From: Cladorhizidae sp. MBARI D1340-BT2 | Taxonomy: Eukaryota > Porifera > Demospongiae > Poecilosclerida > Cladorhizidae | NCBI GenBank assembly: GCA_028752905.1 | Contig: JAQNBH010000010.1 | Span: 29,078,970 to 29,142,969, forward strand | Reading direction: 5' to 3' | Length of the DNA: 64,000 bases | Part shown: one piece after another, positions 1 through 11,789 of the stretch | Layout: every line of letters begins with the position of its first letter | Position numbering within the stretch: position 1 is the stretch's first letter | Notes under the pieces: generated by a model | The model's database searches: none | What the model was told of the DNA's origin: nothing | What the model saw: the letters and a program-made list of their open reading frames with translations, nothing else | Made by a program: the position numbers and the translations under genes

Positions 1-341
1 TTTCCAATGCTTGAAATTTTCTATTTCAAGAGATTTTTCTAAGTGCTATGAAAATGTTCATGTTACACATTTTAACCTTTCAGCCATTCTTATTTTCCAT
101 GAATACTTCATTACATTATTGGTCAATAGACTATAAATGCACTTTCTACCAATGCATACATTTGCCTGGTTTTACAACAGGGTAGGTTCTATGTATGTCA
201 GTCTACCCAGACCATTTTAGATTCACCTGTTGAACATCTATTTCAATATCCAGTATACACATGCATCCTCTCCTAATCAACAACTACCAAATAACAACAA
301 GCATATTGTAGTCACTTTATCCACTTTGCTCACTATTTTAG

Positions 342-638
342 CTGCACCTAATGTGACTACCACCAATAGTCCCATAGAAGTATTCGACATAAACAGCATT
401 TTGACTCTGGTGTGTGGCTTTGATGGAGTACCTCTCCCCTCGCTGGATTGGACCCACAATGGACTACCTCTCAGCAGCAACAATAACTCAATCACCATCA
501 CCACCACCAGTGGTCTGTCTAGTGGCACTTCCACATTGCAGTGGGTGGATGCATCTATGGACACTGTTGGCACATTCACTTGTGTCGCCACCAGTAACTT
601 GAGTTCTGCAAATACATCCATAGATGTCCAGATTCGGA
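342..638 (+). CDS. Immunoglobulin (I-set-like) domain exon, copy A
   Basis: One 297-bp exon encodes one complete Ig domain of an extracellular or cell-surface protein. It opens after a polypyrimidine-AG acceptor (ag at 340-341) and closes at a gtaagg donor (639). Both borders are phase 1, the classic arrangement for domain shuffling. Ig hallmarks are visible: first Cys in LVCGF, Trp in LDWTHNG, and second Cys in GTFTCVAT preceded by the DTVGTF turn. Several NxS/T sites suggest glycosylation. It starts with the APNVTTTNS linker also seen in copy B. The upstream exon with the signal peptide is outside the window. It could be the ectodomain of the adhesion GPCR encoded downstream on the same strand or belong to a separate Ig protein; the sequence does not settle this. 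Confidence 0.85.
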
Positions 639-1002
639 GTAAGGTTCTAACTTGTTTTTATCTTGATTTTGTCTCAATGAGACTTTTATTGGGTATAACT
701 GTATATTGATGTATGCCTGGTTATCATTGCCCCTCCCATGTGTGTTGTATTTGCTGTTGGCTTTTGCCTGCATGATCCAAATCTTCCTGGAGGGTGTATA
801 CTATTAAATATCTTGCTGTTCGCATTTACCTTTACATACAAGGTCATTAGAAACATCAAATAAACTAACTTCCTCCATTAGAAAGCATTCATTCTGTATT
901 GTTTTCATTAGATGCCGAGCTGTGTGTTCTAATCGTAGATACATTCAGGATTTTAAATGGTGCAGTATAATGTTGTCTGTGTCCATGTGGCATGTAAATA
1001 TC

Positions 1003-1100
1003 ATCAATTTACAATGACCTTCTCAATAATCAACTTGAATTTTTTCTCTCTCAACATTTCAACTAGATGCTCGAGCCTTCATCAGAATGATCAAATTGTT
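1003..1100 (-). repeat. Dispersed hairpin repeat, copy in Ig intron
   Basis: Read on the - strand, this is a copy of the family CTGATGAAGGCTxGAGCATCTAGT, then GAAA, then a tail containing CAAGTTGATTATTGAGAAGG. The two CTAGA-type arms form a 6-7 bp stem. Other copies are listed separately. Confidence 0.7.
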
Positions 1101-1457
1101 CAGTCATTCTTGTGACATATGGAACATGATCCAATTTCAATGAAATAAACCAATCCTGATTTTTCATCTATTTCAAGAGATTTTTCTAAGTGCTACGAAA
1201 ACTTTCACATTACATTTTAAAATTTCAGCCATCCATAAACATTTCATTACACTATTGGTATAAATACACCTTCTACACATTGCCTGGTTTTACAGGATGG
1301 GTTCTATGTATTTCAGACTACCCAGATCCTTTTACATGCACCTGTTGAATGTTGATTTCAATATGCAGTCCACACATGCACTCTGGCATACTCAACAACC
1401 ACTATATAACAACAAGCAGCATTGCAGTGACTTTGTTCCCTTTGCTCACTATTTTAG

Positions 1458-1754
1458 CTGCACCTAATGTGACTACCACTAATAGTCCCTTGGAAGCATT
1501 TGACATAAACAGCACTTTGACTCTGATGTGTGGCTTTAATGGAATACCTCTCCCCTCACTGGAGTGGATGCACAATGGACTACCTATCAGCAGCAGCAAT
1601 GACTCGATCACCATCACCATCACCAGTGATCAGTTTAGTGGCACATCTATGTTGCAGTGGGTAAATGCATCTACAGACACTGTTGGTATATTCTCATGTG
1701 TCGCCAGAAACAGCTTGGACTCTGCAAATCAGTCCATCAATATCAAGATTCGGA
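1458..1754 (+). CDS. Immunoglobulin domain exon, copy B
   Basis: This second Ig exon is exactly 297 bp, with acceptor ag at 1456-1457 and donor gtaagt at 1755, phase 1-1. It is very similar to copy A over its whole length. The Cys pair (LMCGF and GIFSCVAR) and the Trp (LEWMHNG) are kept, and the frame is open. Skipping or including it would not disturb the frame of its neighbours. The intron in front is also similar to that in front of copy A, so exon and intron were duplicated together. Confidence 0.85.
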
Positions 1755-3414
1755 GTAAGTTTGTCCAATGGTTTCATGTTACAATGACTTTAATAAGTAT
1801 AACTGTAGGTTAGTTAGTGTCCGCTTATCATAGACTGTTCTAGAAGGTGTGGTGTATGCATGGTTGACCTATGCTTCTGAAAACCAGACACAACAACAGG
1901 GCATATTTGCTCACTACTTCAATTCACCCAACATAATATGGATGAACATGATATGAGCATGAGCCATGAAATATGTGTAAATTTCTTATAGAGCACAATT
2001 ATTATTGGATAAAGTGTTGGCCCACGGAATATATTAGGTGTGAAATATGAATGTAAGATTATGAATCATAAAATGATAGAAAGTGTAGAACATGAAAAAC
2101 ATTCGGAAAGTTTCAATAACTTGCTCATACTCTTTCGATGTTTTGAGTAGATGCTCCAGCATGATTGGTTGATTATTATATTTTTAACTGGGTATTTTTC
2201 TTGTTATAACAAACTATCCTACAATCATCATTTCTTCTACCAAGCACCCATTTCACACAACTTTCAATTGCACTTACTTTAACATCTATTCACCTATCCA
2301 ACAACTAGGAAGCCTAGTACTTCATATACCAAAAATGTACCCTGCACACCGGCCTTATTTTATTTGTATATATAGTCCTGTGTCAAACTATGTGGATTAC
2401 TAGTCCAAATTCCTGCCTACTTTGATACAGCTTGAGTATAAAAGAGAAGCACCACTAAGGGAGTCAGAGAGGCGGTAGGGGACAAGGGGGAAAGGGTGAA
2501 ACTTCCCGATCACAAATTGTGCAGGGTAGACAATGCTTCCTCCAACAGAAACAACTTAACGTTCATATAGCATGATTTTGTGCTTATGTTCTGAGGTTTT
2601 GAAATTAACCACAAGGCCTATTCCCTACTGGCATTTGATATCTAAGCTTCCAACTCAAAATTTACTCCTCCACAACCTAAACTGCTGGTAGCTCTCCAGC
2701 AAGCTATGAAATTAAACGGGTTAGAGATAGAATAATAGATTCTTAACTAATAATTTGTATGTATTTGCTATAGCGTGTATTAATATATTCAACTGGTTTT
2801 CCTAATTATTTAGGTGTGTATAATTTTGGTAAAATGAAACCAATTTTCAGTTTACTCCAATTAATATTTTATAAAACACAAAGCTCAGAATACATAAATA
2901 ATCACCATAAAATATCTAGCAAATGGTGTATAAATACTATTTATTTGAATTAAAACATACCGTTGTGGATTGACCTGGCTGAGAAGCCAGATGACCAAGA
3001 AGATATAGATTAAATATTATAATTAAAAGTTCTTCAATCTCAGCATCCTCAGACGAGGCTTCACTGGTTGAATAGGCTGCCAACTATGAAACTCAAGCAG
3101 ACCTTATAAGGTAATAATACATCTGCTAGCCTAGACTTGTCTTGTTAAGTACTTCATTCATACCTATGGATAATGGTTCTAGATGACACATTATCACACT
3201 CAGCCTATAATGTAAATGTTCCTTGGTTAGGTAGACTCGGCTAGAGTATCCCACCTTGCATCTACAAAAGGCTCCTACAGATTGAGTCATCTGGCTTAAG
3301 CTTGTCGGGACAGGCCATTGGTGTTACTGTTGGACTTTCCCAGTTGTTGATGGACAGTGCCCATCAAATTAGTCAGCCTCCAGTATCCTTCACATTGTTG
3401 AGGAAGCAGAGGCA
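1755..3414. other. Intron or spacer, no gene seen
   Basis: AT-rich single-copy-looking DNA. A degenerate end of the hairpin repeat (tgagtagatgctccagcatgatt) lies near 2135-2165. No exon with matching splice sites was found. The stretch 2950-3414 is more GC-balanced and may be further decayed retroelement DNA belonging to the fragment that starts at 3415, but I could not confirm a domain in it. Confidence 0.5.
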
Positions 3415-3815
3415 ACTATGGTTCTACCCACATTTCCAAAAAGCTGGCTCTTATACACCAATAATAATACCCATATCTCCCACTATGGTTATATTAAACT
3501 ACAAACAGTGTAATTTTCCTTCAAAGGTTTATTTTTGGTCTAACCACATATTATGGCAAAACTACTAATAATTTTAACTCATACATCAGCTAAAACTCTG
3601 ATTTGCATCTTCTAAGCTGCCGATATCCAAAGCTTGTGTGTGCAGAGTGAATTTATATGAGTAGTCAGACCCCTGCTGCCCTGGGTCAGAGGTCAGTGCA
3701 GCCTTCAAAGCTTTGTCTTGCACTTTTTTGGGGTGAGGTCGATCAGTGCAGTTTCAATGGTAGAGTTCTGCTCTACAAAGAGTTGGTAATAGCTAGCTAG
3801 ATAAAGAATCTTGAT
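3415..3815. repeat. Direct repeat, first copy (partner 5940-6345)
   Basis: The text from ggttctacccacatttcc through the RT thumb piece recurs from about 5945 with few differences: shared gtaattttccttcaaa-type words, ccacatattatgg, and cagaggtcagtgcagccttc. Both copies have the same orientation. The repeat includes coding and non-coding parts, so it marks two fragments of one element family, not an LTR pair. Confidence 0.75.
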
Positions 3816-4240
3816 GAGCTATCCTTCTTCAGCTTGGAGTGTGTGTGTGTGCCTCCCAGAGACTCTTTCTGGTTATAACGATGCCCCTGCACAACATCTG
3901 GGCACCTAGTCCTTCACCGCTTGCATGTTGGCAAGTGCAATGTGGTAAGAGTGGGAGATGAAGGGAATGGAGTCGCCAATGTCAATTTTGATGGATAAGA
4001 GGTGCGTTCATCCATAATGGTTAGAAATAATTCATTTTTGGAGAGCTAGTACATTCTCCATGTCCCAGTTGATATATGGATTGTGGATGACCAACCCCTG
4101 ATCGGCTCAAGTGGAAATCTCTTCAGTGTCATTGACAAGAGGGGACTAGTTGTGAGACTGAGGCAAACAAACAGACTGCTGATGGCAACTCCCACCTGCT
4201 GATCATGTTGACGTAGAATGTCTGCTGCCTGGAACTATCG
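3640..4240 (-). pseudogene. Integrase C-terminus followed by RT start and RT thumb, RT core deleted
   Basis: From 4240 downward the - strand reads RQQTFYVNMISRW, like the RVFHVNMLKxW motif at the end of gypsy integrases. About 170 nt later comes KIDIGDSIPF...HIALANMQAVKD, then GIVITRKSLW. This resembles the IDTGDAxPI...PY...GII.PSxSPW opening of gypsy reverse transcriptase. From about 3815 the thumb and connection follow (ETALIDLTPKK, then KALKAALTSDP). The polymerase core with the catalytic Asp pair is missing between them. Confidence 0.6.
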
Positions 4241-4689
4241 GTCTTCAACTTGAGGCAGGCTTCTCCATAATGGGAAATTTTCCCAGCCAGCTAACCAACA
4301 GCTCAGGAGAAGCTGATGACGGCTTCAGGATGAGAACAAGTCATTGACCTGGAATAACCTTGCTCAAGAAGAGGGTTGTAACAGGTCTTCATTTGGCATT
4401 TAGATGTTTTCGCCATCCCTTTGCCAAGTTCCTGGCTGCCTCAAGTTTGGCCTATGTATCTAGCATGTATAATACCACATTTTCTGATTTGGAGGATGGC
4501 CACTGCTCGTCCAGTGGTACTCAAGGTTTGCATCTATAGAGCATCTCGAAATGGAGTGATGCCTATGAACTGGTGGGGGAGCCACCAGAATGATAACAGG
4601 ATATATGGGATAGTCTACTGCCCCACAAATCTGGCTAGCACAGGCCACTCTATAAGGTGGCATTGCAACGCTCCACCATACCATTGATC

Positions 4690-5200
4690 TGGGAATGGAA
4701 GGTAGACATCTTGATGACCTTAATGCCCAACATGTCGAACAGTACCTTGGTGAGTGGGCTACAAAAATTGGTATCCTGACTCTGGAGATGAGATCTATCA
4801 AGGCCACTGAATCATCTTAGCTCAATATCAATTTGAGAGCAAGTGCCTCCAGAAAATGCATCCTTGATCCACTACCATCAGTACAAACCAGTTACCCTCA
4901 TTTGTAGTAGAAATGGGTCCCACTATATCCTTGGCGAAATGGGAAAATAGATTCCGAATGACTGACAGTAGCATCAGCAGGGCCTTCATTGAGTGTCCTA
5001 CTCTGGTCTTCTGGCAGGGTTGGCAATGCCTACAATGTGTTCAACCTCAGTGCAGATTCTAGGCCAGAAGAACCAGTGTATGATCCTGTCTGTGGTCTTC
5101 TGGCATCTGAAGCAGTCTGCCAAGGGCAATGAATGGTGATGAATTATCCGAGTGGAGAGTAGATTCATGCTATTTTTGAGGCAGAACAAATTTCTCCACA
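4690..5200 (-). pseudogene. Integrase zinc-binding region and core start, broken
   Basis: Across shifting frames on the - strand, the text resembles the H2C2 finger and the start of the DDE core of gypsy integrases. A His near DCFRCQKTTDRI is followed by an FFWPRICTEVEH-type stretch, then Cys-containing residues, and then KDIVGP-like residues holding the first catalytic Asp. The frame breaks at least twice. The second Asp and the Glu were not identified with confidence. Confidence 0.6.
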
Positions 5201-5439
5201 GGATCTATCTGTCTCAGAGGGGTCAATTCCGGAAGAGCAGTTCCTTCTTCTGAAAAAAGAATGTTTGTTTGTCTTCTGCTCTCTGGATTACATTGGCGAG
5301 CATCAGGTCAGTGTCCTGCTCAGCCTTTAACTTCTCTGGGCCCTTCATCCAGTGGAACCACTGGCCTAGGATAGCAGTGTGCCTTCTCCAGGTGTATCCA
5401 TATCGGCGATCAGCTGCTCCTATTCCTAGTGCTGTCTAA

Positions 5440-5515
5440 TACTATAATAAAGCTAGAGCATCAAGTCAAAACATTGAGAGAGTTAAATTCAAGAAGATAA
5501 TTGTAATACTAATAG
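5440..5515 (+). repeat. Dispersed hairpin repeat, truncated copy
   Basis: Contains ctagagcatcaagtcaaaac, then attgagagagttaaattcaa and a degraded tail. The 5' CTGATGA part is lost. It is followed by a pyrimidine-rich tract (5568-5630) with a run of C. Confidence 0.55.
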
Positions 5516-5939
5516 TGTAAAGTCCAAGTAAAAGTGTACACGCACCCACTCATGTAATAAACACACTTCTTCTTTTTTCTTTATTTTTTCTTTTCTCCTC
5601 CCCCCCCCTCTCCCCCCACCTCCCACCTACCTGGCTAAGTCATTTAAATTTGAAAGGGAGTTCATATCTGCAAATTTTCAAACAATTTCACAATTTGACA
5701 CTAGCCTTTTCAAACAACAAAATATGAGCCAGTCACCATTACTGAATCACTATGCCTAGGCTTCTGCATCGAAAAAGCTGATACAAAGTTTCATAAAAAT
5801 GAAGTCTGAATTTTGATTGCATGTTGTTTTATTCTGAGGCAATGAAACCAAGTTTAAAACAATTTTTTTTAATACTCTCAGGTTGTCACTAAGATGGGTT
5901 CCATATATCTTGGTATGCCATTGGCTCTTCTATGGCTTC

Positions 5940-6345
5940 TTAATGTTGAGGGTTCTACCCACATTTCCAAAGAGCTGGCTCTTATACACCAATAATATTA
6001 CCCATACCTCCCACTATGGTTATATTAAACTAAAAACTGTGTAATTTTTCTTCAAATATTTATTTTTGGTCTAACCACATATTATGGAATAATTTTAACT
6101 CATACATCAGCTAAAACTCTCATTTGCATCTTCTAAGCTGCTGATATCCAAAGCTCATGTGTGCAGAGTGAATTTGTATGAGTAGTCAGACCCCTGCAGC
6201 CATGGGTCAGAGGTCAGTGCAGCCTTCATGGCATCTAGAGCTTTGTCTTACACTCTTTTTTTGTGAGGTCGTCAGTGCAGTTTCAGTGGTTGAGTTCTGC
6301 TGTGCAAAGAGGTGGTAATAGCAAGCTAGGTCAAGAAAGGACCTC
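5940..6345. repeat. Direct repeat, second copy (partner 3415-3815)
   Basis: Second copy of the segment at 3415-3815, same strand. It runs into the longer RT thumb fragment, which the first copy has lost. Confidence 0.75.
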
Positions 6346-6494
6346 ATATCCTTCTTGTTCTTGGGTCCCAGAAAAGCCTGAAGAGCAGACACCTTGGCAA
6401 AGTCTGGGCGCACCTGGCCTTTTCCCACAGCATGTAGCAGGTACAGGCTTAGGTGGCACTTGGCAGGCTTCATGGTCAATCCATATGTTGCCAA
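6207..6494 (-). pseudogene. Reverse transcriptase thumb/connection fragment
   Basis: An open - strand stretch of 95 codons contains GLTMKPAKCHL, VGKGQVRPDFAKVSAL and KKDMRSFLDLACYYHLF. These are the typical end of a gypsy RT palm and its thumb, up to the STTETALT connection. The aromatic and proline positions match the family, but the piece is isolated: the palm upstream of it is absent. The segment 5940-6345 duplicates 3415-3815. Confidence 0.75.
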
Positions 6495-6574
6495 GTCTGT
6501 CTGTTCCTACTGACAGGGTGTGGTTTGTATCACATATTGGCTATCTAATTATCGGCATATAACAAGCTCACATG

Positions 6575-6670
6575 GGTCATTGCACCTCCGATGAAGGCTA
6601 GAGTATCTAGTTGAAATGTCGAGAGAGTCATTTTAATTTAATTATTGAGAAGATCATTGTAATCTTTTTA
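6575..6670 (+). repeat. Dispersed hairpin repeat, full core
   Basis: Reads ccgatgaaggctagagtatc, then tagttgaaatg, then the attattgagaagatcattgt tail. The stem arms ctaga/tctag are intact. Confidence 0.7.
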
Positions 6671-7034
6671 ATACTCACTATTCCTCTTTCATCAATAGTG
6701 GTCTCTGCATGTACTCTAATCTGCTTTCATCTATTCAGTTTTTACTAATTCAAGCTTTACAATTCTCCTGCTCTATTTGCGGTATATATTGGGGTTTTTA
6801 GTCTTCAATTGGAGCTGTGCACCACCTATTAAAAAAATCTCTACCAAAAAAAAAAATTCTGTCACAGTTATACCGTGCAGTGTGAGGTGGCAAATATTTC
6901 ATGCTAGTAGACCCACATAGAACTGTAATGTTTTTGGAATTTGGAATGCTTTTATACTGCTGCTCAATAACTTTTTTTAAATTCCCCCATCCTACAGCAT
7001 TGTAGTGATTTTCTTCCCCCTGCTCATTATTTAG

Positions 7035-7331
7035 CTGCTCCAGATGTGTCTACCAACAATGGTCTCAACGAAACTTTTGACATATACAGCACTTTCACTC
7101 TGGTGTGTGGCTTTGAGGGAGTACCTCTGCCCTCGCTGGAATGGACACACAATGGACAAACTCTCAGCAGCAGCAATGAGTCAATCAACATCACCATCAC
7201 CAGGGGTCTGTCCAATGGCACATCTATGTTGCAGTGGGTGAATGCCTCTATGGGCAGTGGTGGTGTGTTCACTTGTGTTGCCACAAACAACTTGGGCTCT
7301 TCAAATAGAACCATCAATGTCCACATTCAGA
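7035..7331 (+). CDS. Immunoglobulin domain exon, copy C
   Basis: The third Ig exon is again 297 bp and phase 1-1 (acceptor ag 7033-7034, donor gtgagt at 7332). Cys (LVCGF and GVFTCVAT) and Trp (LEWTHNG) are present. It differs from A and B in its first residues (APDVSTNN) but shares the core. The last ~35 bp of the preceding intron still resemble those before A and B, showing common origin. The 5.3 kb between B and C is filled by decayed retroelement pieces (3415-6550). Confidence 0.85.
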
Positions 7332-10300
7332 GTGAGTTTTTTACTTTCATTTAGTCATTACTTCTTTCAATGTAATTGGGTAATAGATATTTGTTCTATA
7401 TATTAATTATCTTTGAAATAATAGGTCACATAAAAATTTGATAAATCCACTCTATAAGTTATGGAAAGTGATGCAACAAAAACATGAATTAATGAACTAA
7501 TTTTAGGTACTTTTTCTCTTTTTTCCCCAGTAATAGACCACATTCATTTTACACCAACCCATTATGGATCTTTTTTGTTTTTCGTAGTGTTCAACATCAA
7601 ACCACTGAGCAGACCCAATGCTTCTTCACATGAAATAAATTAGCCATACATCATGACTAGGAAATCTTATTTATATATATCACGTAAGGAAATAATTCTA
7701 CAGGGAAAAATGGCTGCGAAAAATTTCTAGTGGTGATTCAAACATGAACATTTTTCATATGTTTATATTTATTACAAATACATTATAAAGAATTCACTAA
7801 AGGCTAAGGCTCAGTAATATTTGTAGCTAGAGTTGAAAGTCGGTCTGTCTCTCCTTCAATACTTCAGAAAGACAAAATAATGGTGTTCTTCCTCAAAATG
7901 CTGGAGTTTCAGCTCCTACTTTACATGCAGCTTATCACTTTTTGAAGCATTGCTACAAACAAGTAGGCACTTCCACTAGATAGAATAACTGCAGATACTA
8001 AACAAAGTTGACCATGGCATTGGGTATGCTTTTATGTATGGAATGCAACATCTGTGATCTTCTTTTAACAGAATTGAAAAGAATTGCAGTACTTTTATAT
8101 TATTATCACAGTCAAATTATTTTCCTCTAGCATAATGTAAAATAAATGAGATGGCTGCTATTTGAAAATGGAGGATTCCCAACCCCCCCAAATGAATGTT
8201 ACAATATGTGTACAATACAGGTCCACAACATCAACTATAATATAGAAGCATATTTTAAGGATCAGCTAGTAGGTAACTAACTTTACAGTCAAGTTTATGG
8301 ACGTAAGAAGAATAAATGATCTGCGCTCAGTTCTACAGTTAGTTTGTGGTTTCTTACTCTTAGGCAAATGTAATCAATCCAAAGTATACTGTTGCTGATC
8401 TTTTAGCAAAACATCTAATGTTTGGTTAGTGGTGTTCTCCTGTAAATCTACTACCAGTTTCTAGGAGCAAGTAACACCTGATCGTAACTGAGTGCAAGCA
8501 GAAATAGCGATGAGATATGGTTTGTGCAGATTTTTTGTAGCGGACAAAATGGTCTCTGTATCTAAAGAGAACAACAGTAACAATAAATAAAGTGTGTGAT
8601 ATATGTAGTGTACAACTACATTCAACAACCAGTAAAATTGTTTAAAAGCTCTGCAGACACTGAAGCTCTGACTTGATACAATCTTCCATTGTTCAACTCT
8701 AATATACTTGAACATTTTTTTAAAGCAACGAACATGTGTCCCTTTAAAAATTTAAACGAGGCTGTCATATAGACGCCAATATATTGCTCTCTATGATTTT
8801 AAATGTTACAGGGTCGTTTAACTAGTTGCGTTATTCAAGGGTACAAACTATTTTCTCTAATGATGTATACATTTTTATACCATTAATTTTTTTTAATTCT
8901 ATTCAAAATAAAGTCTTGTGGCATAGTAACAACATGACTGAAGTTCCTTCAAGGGTTGAGGGCTCTATCAGGTTAGTATTGTTGATGTGCTAGCTAGTCT
9001 AGCCACAATAAACACTAAACTTGAAATGCATTTCCCCCTCAAACTCATAACAGTTCGGCTGATGATCATAGTGTTAATTTTAGCTCTTGGATAGCTGGTC
9101 CCTCATGCTTAATCTCTAGTATTGCAGGCAATCGTTCTCTCTCAGAGCACTTCAATTGACTTTATATATAAAATCATTCTCCCTTCAGCTAGAGTTAACC
9201 ATAATAGACAATTATTAGGCTTTTACTTTTTGTCGAGGACGACAAAGCCTGCTATTTCAAATCTTGCCATTTAACATAAGATGTTTGCATCTTTAAATCT
9301 CTCATTCTGCTTCTACAGTATTATTCTAGGTTAAATTCAGCTTTGCAAACCTACAGCTTGAATTCGATTTTACTGTGCAACTTTTAGTGACAATTTTGGT
9401 TTGGCAAGCTAGCTGCAATCAATGTGCAGGTTATATCTGGTATCTTTGGGAAGTGAAACATGCATGTGCATGGATATATCCACTATCAGCCCTGTAGAGT
9501 TTAGAGGTTTAAAAACAATAAAAACATTACTTGTATACATATATTATTCTGATTTTAAAATGTGAATAATGACTGATATATAAAGCTTAAATATTAGATG
9601 GTCATCTCACACTTTCTGGTGTACATGGTTATTTTTTATTCTGTTTCACAAGACAAATTTTTATTTAAGAAACACCAAAAACACACCTTCAGGGATTCAT
9701 GGTCATGATAAGCCAATTATACTTGTTTCTCTGCAAGACAAGTCAAAGATCTAATATGCTAATTGAAAGCAATGATGGAGTACAAGATGCAAATTATATA
9801 AATTTTGTATACATTTCTATGGAACTGTGTATATAAATATATTGTGAATGGAGTAATATTCTATCTGTAGTTAACATTTTATTGATTTATTTTATAAGGA
9901 TTAATCATTATACAGATTTGGCATCTGTATTATTCGAAAAGGGATTTTCATCGGAAAAACTGCAGGTCTTACAAGACTTATATGGACATCCTCTACCCCA
10001 AGCAATTAGTAATGTACGTAAGAGGCAATGAGTTTAGGTTGATGCACATTATTAGCCTAGGGTAGAAATGGGTTTGGCCACAGAGGCTGTGCCATCTCCC
10101 TATTAACTTCCTAATTGATAAACATTTGTAACAATTGGTAACTTCTATTAGTTCTTCATGATGTATGATCAGGAGCAAACAGACATCTTATTTTAGCTTT
10201 GAAAAGTTTGTACATGTTTGCATGTCATTTGTTGCTAGAATATCCAAGTGTCTTTGTGCATTGTGGATCAACATTACACTGGGTTGATGGATATTGAAGG

Positions 10301-11207
10301 GTGTTGACTAGATTTGTATTGGAACACACATAAGGAAACATCACACTGCACACTGGGTTGAAGCATATTGAACTAGAATTGTATGGAAAAACATACATAA
10401 GAAGAACTTCACCATACAAACTGGGTGGAGACAGGTTGGACTAGACTAAATAGCACAATGGGCACTGTCAGGGATTACCATAAAATACGATTGCACATAA
10501 TTCTTTATGCAGTGAATTTTTTTTATATGCTTGACAAAAAATCCTGTCAAACATAGGGAACTAAATATATATGTCAGCTACAGGTAGTGCCGAATAAACT
10601 CCCCCAGGCAGGATAAAGAGCACCAGCACACAAACCATATTTGTCAGTATAGGCCGAGGCCAGTTCATGTAAATGATATATATTTTAATGCATTTGGCTT
10701 ATAATCCTTTTTCCTTTAAAATCTTGCCTTTTTGCACTTTTTCTTTATCCATTTTACAATATTTTAGATGCACTTGATGCACATAATATGTGAACAACTA
10801 GTGAGAGATTCAAGGATGTGCTTATTTTTGTGAAGAGAAAACAGGCATTTATTCACAATCTGCTTGTTTCATGTTTGTTTGTTTTCCAGATTTTGCAGTC
10901 CACGCATAAGCCTTAATTGACCTCATAAGTTGGTTGGCATCAAATATGCTCAAGGGTTCAATAATAGTTCAGTCATGGAACACCATCCTATTATTTTAGG
11001 GGGCGGTTCATTTTAAGCACTGCCCACAGGGTATGTCCTATTGCCTATCCAATCCCAACTACAGGTTACTTAAGGAAAGTAGCTGACAGCATTATTGTTA
11101 TTCATCAGCAGGCTTCCTTTGGTCCACGCCTAGTACAATGCAACTGCTATTGATACAGATATGGTAGAAATAACTTTCCCACATCAATCAAGCTCTTTAT
11201 TGATATA
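7332..11207. other. Long intron or spacer, no gene supported
   Basis: AT-rich sequence downstream of Ig exon C. I looked for an exon that enters in phase 1 and leaves in phase 0, which would link the Ig exons to the GPCR exons, and found none I can defend. A short candidate at about 9919-9966 has acceptor- and donor-like ends but no recognisable domain. A single copy of the motif 'ttcctttggtccacgcctag' near 11110 matches the degenerate repeat at 34.2-34.9 kb. Confidence 0.5.
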
Positions 11208-11439
11208 CAGTGGAACCTCCGTTTACGGACACTCCCAATAGCGGACACCTACCTTATAACGGACAGAGGCAGATGCACCTATGGATATTTCCATGGGAAT
11301 AGTGCTTTAGAAAGCATCCAAATAGCAGACAACCTCCGAACAACGGACAGCACCCAGACACAGAATAAATTTTCAAATATGAAACGACCCCTCAACTGTG
11401 GCCAGATGCATAGATCTTGTGAGCTTGTGACCGTCGCAC

Positions 11440-11660
11440 CCCAGTGCAGTACAAAAAATTAACTTGGTGGATAGCTAGCTACCAGTATATAGCAGTCTCA
11501 TGCGAGCCTTGTCTCATTATTCCTGATAGAGGCTATATAGAGCATCTAGTCGAAATGTAGATTAAATACCATTTGAAGTTGATTATTGAAAAAGTGATTT
11601 TAATGTTATGTCAACTTAGAGTTCTTTGAGAATAATAGTAATGACAGTAAAATGAGGAAA
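11440..11660 (+). repeat. Dispersed hairpin repeat, long copy inside Tigger element
   Basis: The leader ggtggatagctagctaccag, tatatagcag and catgcgagcctt precedes cctgatagaggctatataga, gcatctagtcgaaatg and a tail ending ttatgtcaacttagagttc. The leader and tail match the copy at 19860-20095, which shows that the family is at least ~200 bp long. Confidence 0.7.
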
Positions 11661-11789
11661 GAATTATTGATTGCCATGGTCAAAACAGCATGATACTAAG
11701 CTATGTAGCAGATAGACCTAGCTACTGAGGAGCAGTGAGAGTATTTTAGCCATGTATGAAACTAATGCGTCAACTATTAAAAAACCTCC

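Larger units (their letters stand above)
21..1754 (+). repeat. Tandem duplication of an Ig exon plus its upstream intron
   Basis: The intron text from 21 (ctatttcaagagatttttct) recurs from 1168. Shared words include aagtgctatg/aagtgctacg, catttcattac, ttgcctggttttacag and gggttctatgta, leading into copies A and B. The offset drifts from 1147 to 1116 bp through small indels, so the duplication is not fresh. The intron at 639-1457 otherwise holds only a hairpin-repeat copy (1003-1100). Confidence 0.8.
3415..6550 (-). mobile_element. Decayed Ty3/gypsy-class retroelement fragments, integrase before RT
   Basis: On the - strand, decayed pol pieces appear in this order from high to low coordinates. 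First is an RT thumb/connection piece (6207-6494). After a gap comes an integrase with zinc-finger and core pieces (about 5200-4700), then an integrase C-terminal motif (4240-4150), an RT start (about 4010-3880), and an RT thumb/RNase H junction (about 3815-3640). The last piece repeats part of the first, so at least two fragments of one family are present. Frames are broken by many stops and shifts and no LTRs were recognised. The RT start following the integrase end matches the Gmr1-like order seen in the intact element at 44-53 kb. Confidence 0.7.

Noticed and set aside
277..621. Open - strand frame opposite Ig exon A (similar ones lie opposite B and C)
   Set aside because: It is the shadow of the Ig exon; the + strand has splice sites and Ig cysteines and the - strand has no domain.
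4421..4807. Open frames of 88 and 115 codons on both strands
   Set aside because: They lie within the decayed - strand retroelement, between the integrase core and its C-terminus, and match no domain in those frames.
3415..6345. The repeated segments 3415-3815 and 5940-6345 as an LTR pair
   Set aside because: Each contains RT-coding sequence, and no TG...CA ends or target duplication were found.
9919..9966. Small exon candidate linking Ig exons to the GPCR
   Set aside because: Acceptor-like and donor-like ends exist, but the residues match no domain and the phase does not solve the link.
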